From Anaerosporobacter faecicola (GTDB taxonomy: Bacteria > Bacillota > Clostridia > Lachnospirales > Lachnospiraceae): a stretch of DNA of 64,000 nucleotides. The position numbers and the translations under genes are program-made. A model generated the notes under the pieces. The model saw only the letters and a list, made by a program, of their open reading frames with translations, did no database searches and was not told where the DNA came from. This document shows, piece after piece, positions 25,915 to 34,993 of the stretch (positions are counted from its first letter, which is position 1; every line of letters begins with the position of its first letter). The stretch covers positions 32,657-96,656 of the forward strand of contig NZ_JAAQRO010000026.1 of NCBI RefSeq assembly GCF_012070565.1, read 5' to 3'.

Positions 25915-26610
25915 ATGAAAATAGGTATTATAGGTGCAATGGAACAAGAAGTTTCTCAATTAAAGGATAAGATGGAAGTAGATCGTACCATTCAAAAGGC
26001 AAGTATGATCTTTGTAAGTGGTAAATTGAATAGTAAGAACGTTGTAATTGTTCGTAGTGGAATTGGTAAGGTCAATGCAGCAGTTTGTACACAGATTTTA
26101 GTGGATGAGTTTGGTGTGGATCTAGTAATTAACACCGGAATTGCGGGCTCTTTACAAAATGAAATCAATATTGGAGATATTGTTTTGTCAACAGATGCTA
26201 TTACACATGATATGGATGCAACCGGTTTTGGATATAAAGTAGGTGTGATTCCTCAAATGGATAACTCGGTATTTGTTGCAGATGAAAAATTAAGATCGGT
26301 AGCAAAAAAAGTATGCGAAGAAGTTAATCCGGATATACAAGTATTTGAAGGAAGAGTTTTGAGTGGGGATCAGTTTATCTCAGATCGCGACAAAAAAGAA
26401 TGGCTTGTTAAAGAATTTGGGGGCTCTTGTACGGAGATGGAAGGTGCAGCAATTGCTCAAGCTGCATATCTGAATAAGATACCATTTTTGATTATTCGTG
26501 CAATTTCTGATAAAGCAGATAATAGTGCGGAGATGGATTACCAGGAATTTGAGGCAAAAGCTATTAAGCATAGCGTAAATCTTGTTTGCGGGTTGGTTAA
26601 CAGCTTATAA
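25915..26610 (+). CDS. mtnN: MTA/SAH nucleosidase
   Basis: 231 aa, full length. It cleaves 5'-methylthioadenosine and S-adenosylhomocysteine to adenine and the thioribose, feeding the activated methyl cycle and autoinducer-2 precursor formation. The glutamate in GAMEQEV, the loop SGDQFISD and the active-site ETEMEGAA-type segment (TEMEGAAIAQ) are present. TAGGAGG precedes the ATG. Single gene with its own promoter and terminator. Confidence 0.96.
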   Translation: MKIGIIGAMEQEVSQLKDKMEVDRTIQKASMIFVSGKLNSKNVVIVRSGIGKVNAAVCTQILVDEFGVDLVINTGIAGSLQNEINIGDIVLSTDAITHDMDATGFGYKVGVIPQMDNSVFVADEKLRSVAKKVCEEVNPDIQVFEGRVLSGDQFISDRDKKEWLVKEFGGSCTEMEGAAIAQAAYLNKIPFLIIRAISDKADNSAEMDYQEFEAKAIKHSVNLVCGLVNSL

Positions 26611-26654
26611 TGCATTGAAGGAAATTTTCACTTATTATTTTTACAAGTGGACTA

Positions 26655-26693
26655 AGCAGGGGTTGATATAGAAGTCGACCTCTGCTATTTTTT
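26655..26693 (+). terminator. Terminator of mtnN
   Basis: AGCAGGGGTTGA pairs with TCGACCTCTGCT (G-T wobbles tolerated), followed by ATTTTTTG. Confidence 0.85.
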
Positions 26694-26769
26694 GTTCTTT
26701 TATAAATGGTTAAAATATATGGTGTTGAGGAACTGATTAATTTGTCAATCACTTTTGTGGACAAGTACC

Positions 26770-26798
26770 TTTTCAAACAACAAAAGATAAGCTATAAT
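26770..26798 (+). promoter_or_regulatory. Predicted promoter of the coiled-coil membrane protein gene
   Basis: TTTTCA (26770-26775), 17 bp, TATAAT (26793-26798). It lies inside the upstream open part of the frame, supporting the later start codon at 26841. Confidence 0.55.
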
Positions 26799-26840
26799 AA
26801 ATGTAAATTTATGGGAATTGCGAAAGGGGAAATTCACGAT

Positions 26841-28064
26841 ATGGTACAGCAACTTTATGATGATTACATCTTTATTTATGGTATGGCAGGTTTGTGTGTG
26901 TTGGGAACGATTCTAAAGATCATGGTCAGTGGTACATATAAAAGGTTGATCAAAGCCTCTGATAATATGGGGTCAACAAAGCATAAGTTAATGAAATTGA
27001 TGAAAATGAAATTCGAGGCGTGTTATAAATTAAAGATAGGTGTTAATAATGTGGATAGTTTTGTGGATAAGTATGTATACAAGCATAAAATTTGTGGAAT
27101 TCACTTATACACATGGGAAAATATTAGTGGACAACTTTTGATTCTATGCCTTCTAGCAGGCACTGTTGGCTCGGTTTTGGGACTTGCAAGCAATTGTGGA
27201 AAAAATGATATTTTAATCACATTCTTTACAGGGGTGTTTACAAGCAGCCTGTTGATAATTGTGGAAAGTTTTATTAATCTGGGTGCAAAAAAAAGTATTT
27301 TAAAAGCAAATATAACAGATTATCTTGAGAATTTTTTAAAGGTACGTTTGGAACAGGAGAACTTTACACCTGAAGTTTTGGAGGAGTATAGACAGGAGTA
27401 CTTCAAGTCAACGGTGTTAAAGGATCGTAAAAAGGAAAAGAATAAAGAGAGCAAGAGTGGACAAGCAAGTCAGGTAGAAGTGGAAGATCAGTATGAAAAA
27501 AGTCGTAGAAGTATAGAGCAACGAAAGGCAGAGGAACCCGTTCGTATAGAAAATGAGAGGAATAAGAAAAAACTATCTGAAATTAAGCAGGAACAGAAAA
27601 ATATTGCAAATCAAAAAAATATTGATATTGAAAAACAAAAATCCAAAAAAGACCGGGAAAAGGAGTTGCTATTACGGGAAAAAGAGCAGTATTCACGTAT
27701 TAATAACATAAATAAAGTAGTCCAAGAACAAAAGAAAAATTCAGAGAATACATTGCTGAAAGAAGATGCCCCTGTAATTATAAGCAAACAGGAGAATAAA
27801 GTAGATAATAAGAATCTTAACCAAGATTCAATCAATGTCAGTAAAGATGAAAATCATGTAAATAGTAATCAAGGGGCAGCAGAAGATGATATGAGATTTA
27901 TGATCAAGGACCTTGTTAATATTGCTGCAAGCCAAGAAGGGTCTCCAAGCGAGCAAGAACATGTTATGGTAGGTGGCCCAAAGGTCTATGAAAGAAAAAA
28001 TGAGACGAGAACAGCAAGTGAAGAAAAAATTATTGAGGATATTTTAAAAGAGTTTCTTGCATAG
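26841..28064 (+). CDS. Unknown membrane protein with long charged coiled-coil tail
   Basis: 407 aa from ATG 26841, which follows AAAGGGG by 11 nt and the promoter at 26770-26798; the frame is open from 26706 but that part has no ribosome site and starts in the mtnN terminator. Three hydrophobic segments lie at about residues 9-30, 95-116 and 124-148. Residues about 185-330 are highly charged (K, E, R, Q), predicted coiled coil, followed by an Asn/Gln-rich disordered stretch and a short conserved-looking amphipathic end (IIEDILKEFLA). No family recognised. The layout suggests a membrane-anchored scaffold or cytoskeleton-linked protein; that is inference. Confidence 0.75.
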   Translation: MVQQLYDDYIFIYGMAGLCVLGTILKIMVSGTYKRLIKASDNMGSTKHKLMKLMKMKFEACYKLKIGVNNVDSFVDKYVYKHKICGIHLYTWENISGQLLILCLLAGTVGSVLGLASNCGKNDILITFFTGVFTSSLLIIVESFINLGAKKSILKANITDYLENFLKVRLEQENFTPEVLEEYRQEYFKSTVLKDRKKEKNKESKSGQASQVEVEDQYEKSRRSIEQRKAEEPVRIENERNKKKLSEIKQEQKNIANQKNIDIEKQKSKKDREKELLLREKEQYSRINNINKVVQEQKKNSENTLLKEDAPVIISKQENKVDNKNLNQDSINVSKDENHVNSNQGAAEDDMRFMIKDLVNIAASQEGSPSEQEHVMVGGPKVYERKNETRTASEEKIIEDILKEFLA

Positions 28065-28085
28065 AAAATATATATTAGTATTCAT

Positions 28086-28130
28086 AAAACATGAGAAAAC
28101 AGCCGAACCAGGTTGCGATCTCATGTTTTT
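28086..28130 (+). terminator. Terminator after the coiled-coil protein gene
   Basis: AAAACATGAGA and TCTCATGTTTTT (28086-28096, 28119-28130) flank a 22-nt loop. Confidence 0.8.
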
Positions 28131-28184
28131 ATATTGGAATACATAATGTGTAACTAAACTTTACGAAAAAATTGGCATTTTGTA

Positions 28185-28213
28185 TTGAATATATAAACTT
28201 CATTTGTTAAAAT
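28185..28213 (+). promoter_or_regulatory. Predicted promoter of pgi
   Basis: TTGAAT (28185-28190), 17-bp spacer, TAAAAT (28208-28213), giving a leader of about 75 nt. Confidence 0.6.
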
Positions 28214-28295
28214 AGGTGTAACTATGAGTACACTTGAGAAGTATAGTAGTACCGTTACGATCTAGTGCGCTAATTCTAACAAAGGAGTGTTATAC

Positions 28296-29645
28296 ATGGA
28301 AACAAGAGTTTCATTTGATTACTCAGCTGCAAAGAAATTTATTTCTGAAGAAGAAATGAAGATGATGGAAAACATTGCTGAGGGTGCAAAAAATCAGTTA
28401 CTTAGTAAATCAGGTGCAGGAAATGACTTTTTAGGTTGGATTGACCTTCCTGTTAATTATGACAAAGATGAATTTAAGAGAATACAAGCAGCAGCTCAAA
28501 AGATTCAGAACGATTCAGATGTATTATTAGTTATTGGAATTGGTGGATCTTATTTAGGTGCAAGAGCTGCCATTGAATTTTTACGCCACAGTTTTTATAA
28601 TTCCGTATCAAAAGAAATCAGAAAAACACCTGAAATCTATTACGTAGGTAACAACATTAGTAGCACATACATAAGCCATTTGATCGAAACAATCGGAGAC
28701 AGAGATTTTTCTGTAAATATTATCAGTAAATCTGGTACAACGACGGAACCTGCTATTGCTTTCCGTGTATTCAAAAAGATGTTAGTTGAGAAGTACGGAA
28801 AAGAAGAGGCTGCAAAACGTATTTATGCTACAACAGATAAGGAAAAGGGAGCGTTAAAGAACCTTGCTACGGAAGAAGGATTTGAAAGCTTTGTTGTTCC
28901 AGATGATGTTGGTGGTAGATTCTCTGTATTAACAGCAGTAGGTTTATTGCCAATCGCTGTTAGCGGAGCGGATATTACGAAGTTAATGGAAGGTGCAGCA
29001 AGCATGAGAGAACGTTGCTTGAATACAGCATACGAGGAAAATGACGCTGTATTATATGCAACAGTTCGTAACATCTTATTAAGAAAAGGTAAGAATATTG
29101 AAATTCTTGCAAACTATGAACCAGCTCTTCATTACGTAAATGAATGGTGGAAACAATTATATGGTGAAAGTGAAGGAAAAGACAAGAAGGGTATCTTCCC
29201 AGCAGCAGTAGACCTTACAACAGATCTTCACTCAATGGGACAATTTATTCAAGATGGACAAAGAACAATGTTCGAAACAGTTGTAAATCTTGAAAAATCT
29301 TCACGTGAGATTATCATTGAAGAAGAAGATGTTGATTTAGATGGATTAAACTATTTGGCTGGAAAATCTGTAGATTTTGTTAATAAGAGCGCTATGAAAG
29401 GTACTTTATTAGCACATACAGATGGTGATGTACCAAACCTTATGGTACATTTACCAGAACAAAATGAATTCTATCTTGGACAATTATTCTACTTCTTTGA
29501 ATTTGCATGTGGTGTAAGTGGATATATCTTAGGTGTAAATCCATTCAATCAACCAGGTGTTGAAAGCTATAAGAAGAATATGTTTGCTTTACTTGGAAAA
29601 CCAGGTTATGAAGCACAAAGAGAAGAATTACTTAAGAGATTATAA
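28296..29645 (+). CDS. pgi: Glucose-6-phosphate isomerase
   Basis: 449 aa, the bacterial short form. It interconverts glucose-6-phosphate and fructose-6-phosphate in glycolysis. [12 protein letters not shown], the phosphate loop [17 protein letters not shown] and the catalytic lysine segment [12 protein letters not shown] are visible. AAAGGAG lies 7 nt before the ATG at 28296; an in-frame upstream TTG is less likely. Own promoter and terminator. Codon choice looks strongly optimised, as expected for an abundant glycolytic enzyme. Confidence 0.97.
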   Translation: METRVSFDYSAAKKFISEEEMKMMENIAEGAKNQLLSKSGAGNDFLGWIDLPVNYDKDEFKRIQAAAQKIQNDSDVLLVIGIGGSYLGARAAIEFLRHSFYNSVSKEIRKTPEIYYVGNNISSTYISHLIETIGDRDFSVNIISKSGTTTEPAIAFRVFKKMLVEKYGKEEAAKRIYATTDKEKGALKNLATEEGFESFVVPDDVGGRFSVLTAVGLLPIAVSGADITKLMEGAASMRERCLNTAYEENDAVLYATVRNILLRKGKNIEILANYEPALHYVNEWWKQLYGESEGKDKKGIFPAAVDLTTDLHSMGQFIQDGQRTMFETVVNLEKSSREIIIEEEDVDLDGLNYLAGKSVDFVNKSAMKGTLLAHTDGDVPNLMVHLPEQNEFYLGQLFYFFEFACGVSGYILGVNPFNQPGVESYKKNMFALLGKPGYEAQREELLKRL

Positions 29646-29758
29646 TTCCTTACTAGTTTAACATTTTAAATGGAGTTGTATGGAAAGTAATTAATTCATA
29701 AGTTATTTTAAATAACAAGAATAACAATTGAATAATCGATCTGTTATTATATAAAAGG

Positions 29759-29800
29759 AAAAGCTATCTACAAAAATATTTGTATGATAGCTTTTCTTTT
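29759..29800 (+). terminator. Terminator of pgi
   Basis: AAAAGCTATC and GATAGCTTTT arms with an inner TACAAA/TTTGTA extension, followed by CTTTT. The preceding 110 bp after pgi hold nothing recognisable. Confidence 0.82.
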
Positions 29801-29906
29801 CTAGAATTATAATTCTTTGCTTTTCGGAAATCGTTATAGTATTTTTGTGTTATTTGCAAGGCAAATGTGTTATGTAATACTGTTTGTGAAATACATAAAT
29901 TAAGAA

Positions 29907-29934
29907 TTGATTTTTTAAAATGATACTGTATAAT
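29907..29934 (+). promoter_or_regulatory. Predicted promoter of the MATE gene
   Basis: TTGATT (29907-29912), 16 bp, TATAAT (29929-29934). Confidence 0.65.
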
Positions 29935-30007
29935 GACAGAGTAGACAAACTTGGGACACGTGTTCCACGCAAGAAATAGTGATCAGTTATTATGGAGGAG
30001 GATCAAT

Positions 30008-31348
30008 ATGGCTAAGGATCTAACAACCGGTAGTCCAACACGGTTAATATTATCTTATTCAGTACCACTGTTGATTGGCAATATCTTTCAACAGTTATAT
30101 AGCATGGTGGACACGATTATAGTTGGAAAGTGTATAGGAGTAGATGCCTTAGCGGCTGTTGGAGCAACAGGTGGCTTATCATTCCTTATACTTGGTTTTC
30201 TAATGGGGTTAACAGGTGGGTTTGCCGTAATTACGGCACAGAAGTATGGTGCGAAGGATATGAAGGAATTACGACATTCCGTAGGGACCTCGATTATTCT
30301 TTGTATATTCACAACAATCATCCTTACTGTACTAAGTTTATTGACAGCAAAACCATTGCTTAAAGTCATGAATACACCAGATAATATTATGGCAGATGCA
30401 CATACCTATATTAGTATTATATTTATAGGAATCGCATGTACGGTATTTTATAATATGATTGCTTGTGTTCTTCGTGCAATTGGTGATAGTAAGACACCAC
30501 TATATTTCCTGATTGTTTCTTCTATATTAAATATTGTGCTAGACTTGGTATTTATCCTAAGCTTTCATATGGGAGTTGCGGGGGCAGCATGGGCAACCGT
30601 TATTTCTCAGGGAGTAGCAGGATTGCTCTGTTTACTTTATACAAAGAAAAAATATAGTATTCTAAAATTAACGAAACAAGATTTTGCTTACAATGGAAAG
30701 TTTGCGTGGAAGCATTGGCAACTTGGATTGCCGATGGCATTACAGTTTTCAGTAACCGCAATTGGTGTTTTGGTATTACAAAGTGCACTTAATCTATTTG
30801 GTTCTACGAAAATAGCGGCATATACTGCGGCATGTAAAGTAGAACAATTGGTGACACAACCAGCGGGTACATTTGGTGTTACGATGGCAAATTATGCAGG
30901 GCAAAACCTAGGTGCTGGTAGAATTGATCGGGTAAAAGAAGGATTAAAGAAATGCTCGGTTATTACTGTTCTTTTTGCACTTGGAGCAAGTGCGATTCTT
31001 CTTTTGTTTGGAAAGCCACTTACGATGTTATTCATTGATACGGCTCAGTCTGCAGCGATTCAAAATGAAGTTCTATCAAGTGCCAACATTTATCTTACAA
31101 TCATTGCGATTTTCCTTCCTGTGTTAAATATGCTGTTTGTTTATCGGAATGTATTACAGGGAATTGGAAGAAGTTTTATGCCGTTTATGGCAGGAGTGTT
31201 TGAACTGGTTGCTAGAACAATCTGTGCATTTACATTACCAGCGGTAATGGGATTTACGGGAATATGTCTAGCGGGACCAATTGCGTGGTTGGCAGCAACC
31301 ATTCCATTGGCATTTGCATATCATATTGTTATTAAGAAATTTGACTAA
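30008..31348 (+). CDS. MATE family efflux transporter
   Basis: 446 aa with 12 hydrophobic segments in two homologous halves, the MATE (multidrug and toxin extrusion) fold driven by Na+ or H+. The N-terminal start DLTTGSPTRLIL and the loop following PLLIGNIFQQLYSMVDTIIVG are typical of the clostridial NorM/DinF-type branch. GGAGGAGG precedes the ATG at 30008; the frame extends 19 codons upstream without a ribosome site. Substrates cannot be predicted. Confidence 0.94.
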   Translation: MAKDLTTGSPTRLILSYSVPLLIGNIFQQLYSMVDTIIVGKCIGVDALAAVGATGGLSFLILGFLMGLTGGFAVITAQKYGAKDMKELRHSVGTSIILCIFTTIILTVLSLLTAKPLLKVMNTPDNIMADAHTYISIIFIGIACTVFYNMIACVLRAIGDSKTPLYFLIVSSILNIVLDLVFILSFHMGVAGAAWATVISQGVAGLLCLLYTKKKYSILKLTKQDFAYNGKFAWKHWQLGLPMALQFSVTAIGVLVLQSALNLFGSTKIAAYTAACKVEQLVTQPAGTFGVTMANYAGQNLGAGRIDRVKEGLKKCSVITVLFALGASAILLLFGKPLTMLFIDTAQSAAIQNEVLSSANIYLTIIAIFLPVLNMLFVYRNVLQGIGRSFMPFMAGVFELVARTICAFTLPAVMGFTGICLAGPIAWLAATIPLAFAYHIVIKKFD

Positions 31349-31429
31349 AACAAGAGGAGCAAGAGCAATCGGTACAAAACTATATTGGAATTGGTTTCTT
31401 GAGATAAATATGCAATAAAATAAATATAT

Positions 31430-31458
31430 TTGACAATTCCTATAAATAGGGATACAAT
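31430..31458 (+). promoter_or_regulatory. Promoter of the zinc-uptake operon
   Basis: A perfect TTGACA (31430-31435), 17 bp and TACAAT (31453-31458). The -10 box lies within the left arm of the palindrome described next. Confidence 0.75.
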
Positions 31459-31495
31459 ATGAAATTGAAATCTAATTTCATATTGCATCCCTATT
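31445..31495 (+). promoter_or_regulatory. 51-nt palindrome: candidate Zur operator or leader hairpin
   Basis: Two 22-nt arms (31445-31466 and 31474-31495) are complementary except for one A-C mismatch, around the loop GAAATCT. The central part (TGAAATT ... AATTTCA) has the look of a Fur/Zur-type operator, and it overlaps the -10 box and transcription start, as expected for zinc-dependent repression. It could also fold as a leader RNA hairpin or terminate the MATE transcript (ATTTT follows). Confidence 0.6.
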
Positions 31496-31527
31496 ATTTT
31501 ACCATAAGTCAGAAGGAGGCTCCATAA

Positions 31528-31950
31528 ATGGGTACTTCAAATGAATACAAAACAAAACAGCGGGAGGTAATCCTGCATTATTTACAAAATCACGGAGAAA
31601 ATCATGTGACAATAGATGAAGTTCTTAATCATCTTAGAGAACAGAATATATCAATTGGTCGAACAACGATTTATCGATACATGGAAAAATTGACTGAATC
31701 AGGTGTATTAAGGAAATACTTCTTAGAAGAAGGTATGGGTGCTTGCTATCAGTTTATAGGAGAAGGGAAGGAATGCCATTCCCATTTTCACTTAAAATGC
31801 GTGAATTGTGGTGTACTTTTACACGTACAGTGTAAATATCTTGCTGGAGCAGATCAACACATATTAGAAGAACACGGGTTTGAAATCGACAATACAAAAA
31901 CGGTATTTTACGGATTATGCAAAGATTGTAAAGAAAAGAAAGGTGTTTAA
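31528..31950 (+). CDS. Fur family regulator, probably Zur
   Basis: 140 aa. An N-terminal winged helix is followed by a metal-binding dimer domain with HSHFHLKC, CVNC and CKDC, the last two pairs forming the structural zinc site of Fur proteins. Because the next genes encode a zinc ABC transporter, it is most likely the zinc regulator Zur rather than Fur or PerR. AGAAGGAGG precedes the ATG. It is the first gene of the operon, so it would repress itself through the upstream palindrome. Confidence 0.88.
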   Translation: MGTSNEYKTKQREVILHYLQNHGENHVTIDEVLNHLREQNISIGRTTIYRYMEKLTESGVLRKYFLEEGMGACYQFIGEGKECHSHFHLKCVNCGVLLHVQCKYLAGADQHILEEHGFEIDNTKTVFYGLCKDCKEKKGV

Positions 31951-31952
31951 TT

Positions 31953-32963
31953 ATGAAAAAAAATGTTAAACGACTACTCAGTATTGTTTGTATTATTGGA
32001 GTCATGTTAGCAGGATGCTCAAAACAAAATTCAACTGAGCAGGAAGTTGTGGAAAATGACGCTAAGGCTGCGGTAAAAGTTGTTACTACTTTGTTTCCAC
32101 AGTATGATTTTGCGAATCAAATTGGAAAAGATCATGTTAATGTTTCCATGTTACTAAAGCCAGGAGTTGAGAGCCATACGTATGAACCAGCACCAAGTGA
32201 TATTATAGCAATTAATAAAGCAGATGTGTTTCTCTATACAGGAGATGAAATGGAACCTTGGGTTTCCAAGATACTAGATAGTCTTGATGGTGACGTAAAG
32301 ATTATAGATTTATCAGAGCATGTTACACTTGAGAAAGTGGAAGATCATGATCATGATGAAGAAGCTGAGCATGTGGAAGAACATGATCATGATGAGGCAA
32401 CGGAAGAGACAACAGAAGAACACGATCATGTACATTCTTATGATCCGCATATATGGACAAGTCCACTTAATGCAGAAATAATGGTACAAGACATTGTAAC
32501 GGCATTGAGTGAAGTTGACCCAGAGCATGCACAGGAGTATGAGGATAATGGAAATGCTTATATGATAGAATTGGAGCAATTGGATGCCGACATTCGAGAA
32601 GTAGTAGAGCATGCAAAAAGGAACGAAGTTGTATTTGGCGGACGATTTGCATTTCATTATTTCTTTGAGGAGTACGGATTGGATTATATTGCAGCATATG
32701 ATTCTTGTTCAGCTGAAACAGAACCGAGCGCAAAGACCATTGCAACAATTATCGATCAAGTGAAAGACGATGGAATACCAGTGGTATTCTATGAGGAGTT
32801 TGCAAATCCAAAAGTTGCGGAGTCCATTGCACAGGCTACAGGAGCAAAAACATTGCTACTTCATTCTTGTCATAATGTATCAACTGATGACTATAAGAAT
32901 GGAGCAACATATCTAAGTTTAATGGAACAAAATCTTGAGAATCTGAAGGAGGCTCTTAACTAA
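31953..32963 (+). CDS. znuA: Zinc ABC transporter substrate-binding lipoprotein
   Basis: 336 aa. A signal peptide ends in the lipobox LAGC (cysteine about residue 22). Residues about 129-162 form a His/Asp/Glu-rich loop (repeats of EHDHDE) typical of ZnuA zinc-capturing proteins. Metal ligands expected in the family are seen at ESHTYEP, DPHIWTSP, and the later HYFF segment. It delivers zinc to the ZnuBC permease. It starts two bases after the zur stop and ends one base before znuC. Confidence 0.94.
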   Translation: MKKNVKRLLSIVCIIGVMLAGCSKQNSTEQEVVENDAKAAVKVVTTLFPQYDFANQIGKDHVNVSMLLKPGVESHTYEPAPSDIIAINKADVFLYTGDEMEPWVSKILDSLDGDVKIIDLSEHVTLEKVEDHDHDEEAEHVEEHDHDEATEETTEEHDHVHSYDPHIWTSPLNAEIMVQDIVTALSEVDPEHAQEYEDNGNAYMIELEQLDADIREVVEHAKRNEVVFGGRFAFHYFFEEYGLDYIAAYDSCSAETEPSAKTIATIIDQVKDDGIPVVFYEEFANPKVAESIAQATGAKTLLLHSCHNVSTDDYKNGATYLSLMEQNLENLKEALN

Positions 32964-32964
32964 G

Positions 32965-33672
32965 ATGAGTATTGTCGAATGTAAAGATATCACAATTGAA
33001 TATGATGGAAGAATTGCGGTTGATGGAGCAAGTTTTTCAATAGATCAGGGAGATTATCTTTGCATTGTTGGCGAGAATGGTTCAGGGAAAAGTACCTTGG
33101 TCAAAGGATTAATGGGACTGATTAAGCCAAATTCCGGAGGAATCACAATTGATAAAGAATTGACGCAGGGAAGAATCGGCTATTTACCACAGCAAACGGA
33201 ATCGCAGAAGGACTTTCCAGCGTCTGTTTATGAAGTTGTACTTTCGGGCTGTATTAAGAGCAAAGGGTTCCGTCCTTTCTATAATGCAGAAGAAAAGCAA
33301 CGAGCAAAAGATAATTTAAAACGTTTTCAGATCTACGATTTACGACATAAGAGTTACCGAGAGTTATCTGGTGGACAACAACAGAGAGTATTATTAGCAC
33401 GGGCTTTGTGTGCGACAGATGCTCTTTTGGTTTTGGACGAACCGGTAACGGGATTGGATCCTATGGTTACCGCTGAACTATATGATACCATCCAGGAGCT
33501 GAATACAAGGGATCATGTAACCATTATAATGGTATCACATGATGTACGAATGGCGATAAAGAGTGCCAATAAAATTATGCAAATGGGACAAAAAGTGTTA
33601 TTCTTTGGGAATACCAAAGAATACATAAATACGCCATATGCAAAGGCATTATTAGGAGGGGAGCAAGGATGA
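32965..33672 (+). CDS. znuC: Zinc ABC transporter ATP-binding protein
   Basis: 235 aa with Walker A GENGSGKST, signature LSGGQQQRVLLARAL, Walker B LLVLDEP and the switch histidine in MVSHD. It powers zinc import through ZnuB. GGAGG lies within the end of znuA, and its stop overlaps the start of znuB by ATGA. Confidence 0.96.
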   Translation: MSIVECKDITIEYDGRIAVDGASFSIDQGDYLCIVGENGSGKSTLVKGLMGLIKPNSGGITIDKELTQGRIGYLPQQTESQKDFPASVYEVVLSGCIKSKGFRPFYNAEEKQRAKDNLKRFQIYDLRHKSYRELSGGQQQRVLLARALCATDALLVLDEPVTGLDPMVTAELYDTIQELNTRDHVTIIMVSHDVRMAIKSANKIMQMGQKVLFFGNTKEYINTPYAKALLGGEQG

Positions 33673-34478
33673 TACAAATAATACGAGAAATGTTATCCTA
33701 TCCATTTATATTACGGGCTGTTATTGTTGGAGTTTTGGTATCCTTGTGTGCCGCATTATTAGGCGTTAGCCTTGTATTAAAACGTTTTTCTATGATTGGA
33801 GATGGATTATCCCATGTATCATTTGGCGCATTGGCAATTGCTATGGCAATGAATATTGCACCTTTGAAATTAAGCATACCAGTTGTTATTGTTGCCGCAT
33901 TCTTTTTGTTGCGACTAAGTAATAATAGTAAGATTAAGGGGGATGCGCTTATTGCCTTGATATCCAGTAGTGCTTTAGCAATTGGTGTAATCGTCATATC
34001 AAGAACCACAGGCATGAATGCAGATGTGGATAGTTATATGTTTGGTAGTATTTTAGCAATGAGTGACGAAGACGTAAAGTTAAGTGTCCTTTTATCTATA
34101 ACAGTGTTGATTTTATTTGTAGTATTCTATCACCAATTGTTTAATGTAACTTTTGATGAGAGCTTCTCAAAGGCAGCGGGAATCAACGTTTCAGTCTATA
34201 ATATGTTGATCGCAGTATTAACGGCTATTACAATTGTACTTGGAATGCGGATGATGGGGGCAATGTTGATCTCCAGTTTAATTATTTTCCCTGCATTAAG
34301 TTCTATGCGAATTTTCAAAAGCTTTCGATTTGTAGTGATTAGTTCAGCAATTATCTCCGTTCTATGTTTTATGTTAGGAATGGTTTTATCATATCAGTAC
34401 TCTATACCAGTAGGTGCCAGTGTTGTTGTTGTAAACCTTTCTGTATTAATTGTATGTTCTATTATAGGAAAACATTAG
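33669..34478 (+). CDS. znuB: Zinc ABC transporter permease
   Basis: 269 aa with seven to eight hydrophobic segments, ABC-3 permease family. The early LVLKRFSMIGDGLSHVSFGALA and the later MMGAMLISSLIIFPA are typical. It overlaps znuC by four bases; GGAGGGGAGC precedes the ATG. A terminator follows, ending the zur-znuACB operon. Confidence 0.95.
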   Translation: MIQIIREMLSYPFILRAVIVGVLVSLCAALLGVSLVLKRFSMIGDGLSHVSFGALAIAMAMNIAPLKLSIPVVIVAAFFLLRLSNNSKIKGDALIALISSSALAIGVIVISRTTGMNADVDSYMFGSILAMSDEDVKLSVLLSITVLILFVVFYHQLFNVTFDESFSKAAGINVSVYNMLIAVLTAITIVLGMRMMGAMLISSLIIFPALSSMRIFKSFRFVVISSAIISVLCFMLGMVLSYQYSIPVGASVVVVNLSVLIVCSIIGKH

Positions 34479-34504
34479 AATAGAAACAGATCGGTTTTAT
34501 TGTA

Positions 34505-34572
34505 GAAAACTCCGTAAAAGAAGGTGTATCCAATGCCAAATTGGAGGATAATCCTTCGATTACGGAGTTTTC
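34505..34572. terminator. Terminator of the zur-znu operon
   Basis: GAAAACTCCGTAA (34505-34517) pairs with TTACGGAGTTTTC (34560-34572), with further pairing (GAAGG/CCTTC) inside. Works in either direction between convergent genes. Confidence 0.85.
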
Positions 34573-34603
34573 GTATTAATGAAAGGTTTGTAGGAGCTTT
34601 TTA

Positions 34604-34873
34604 CTAATCTTCTTCAATTACTTGTATTTCAAGAAAATCAAAATCAATGTGGTCAATAAAATTATCTTGATAAAAACGGGTTTTATCATGTCTTTTAAAA
34701 TCTTCAATATTATTATCTAACCAGATTGGTTTGGATAGATCAAAAGCATAGCATATGGAATCAATTGCATGATAGATCTTTTTCGTCCGATTTAAGGTAA
34801 GATCATCATCTTCAATGGTGATATCTCTTTGCATCTTATTATTGGTTATTATTTTCCCCCATAAACGAAACAT
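34604..34873 (-). CDS. Conserved small protein of unknown function
   Basis: 89 aa, soluble and acidic at the C-terminus (EIQVIEED). Contains KIYHAIDSICYAFDL, PIWLDNN and KRHDKTRFYQDNFI; I recall similar short proteins as conserved hypotheticals in Lachnospiraceae genomes, without assigned role. AAAGGAG precedes the ATG. Monocistronic on the minus strand, between the znu operon and a two-component system. No membrane segment or catalytic motif recognised. Confidence 0.8.
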   Translation of the reverse strand: MFRLWGKIITNNKMQRDITIEDDDLTLNRTKKIYHAIDSICYAFDLSKPIWLDNNIEDFKRHDKTRFYQDNFIDHIDFDFLEIQVIEED

Positions 34874-34993
34874 GTGGTATCTCCTTTCCTATATAAAAAT
34901 TGATTCGATAATCATCTTGGAGAGGTAATCAAATCATATAGTCATATCGTTCATTATACGATTCGGGTTCATAATGGTCAACATTTTGTTAAC

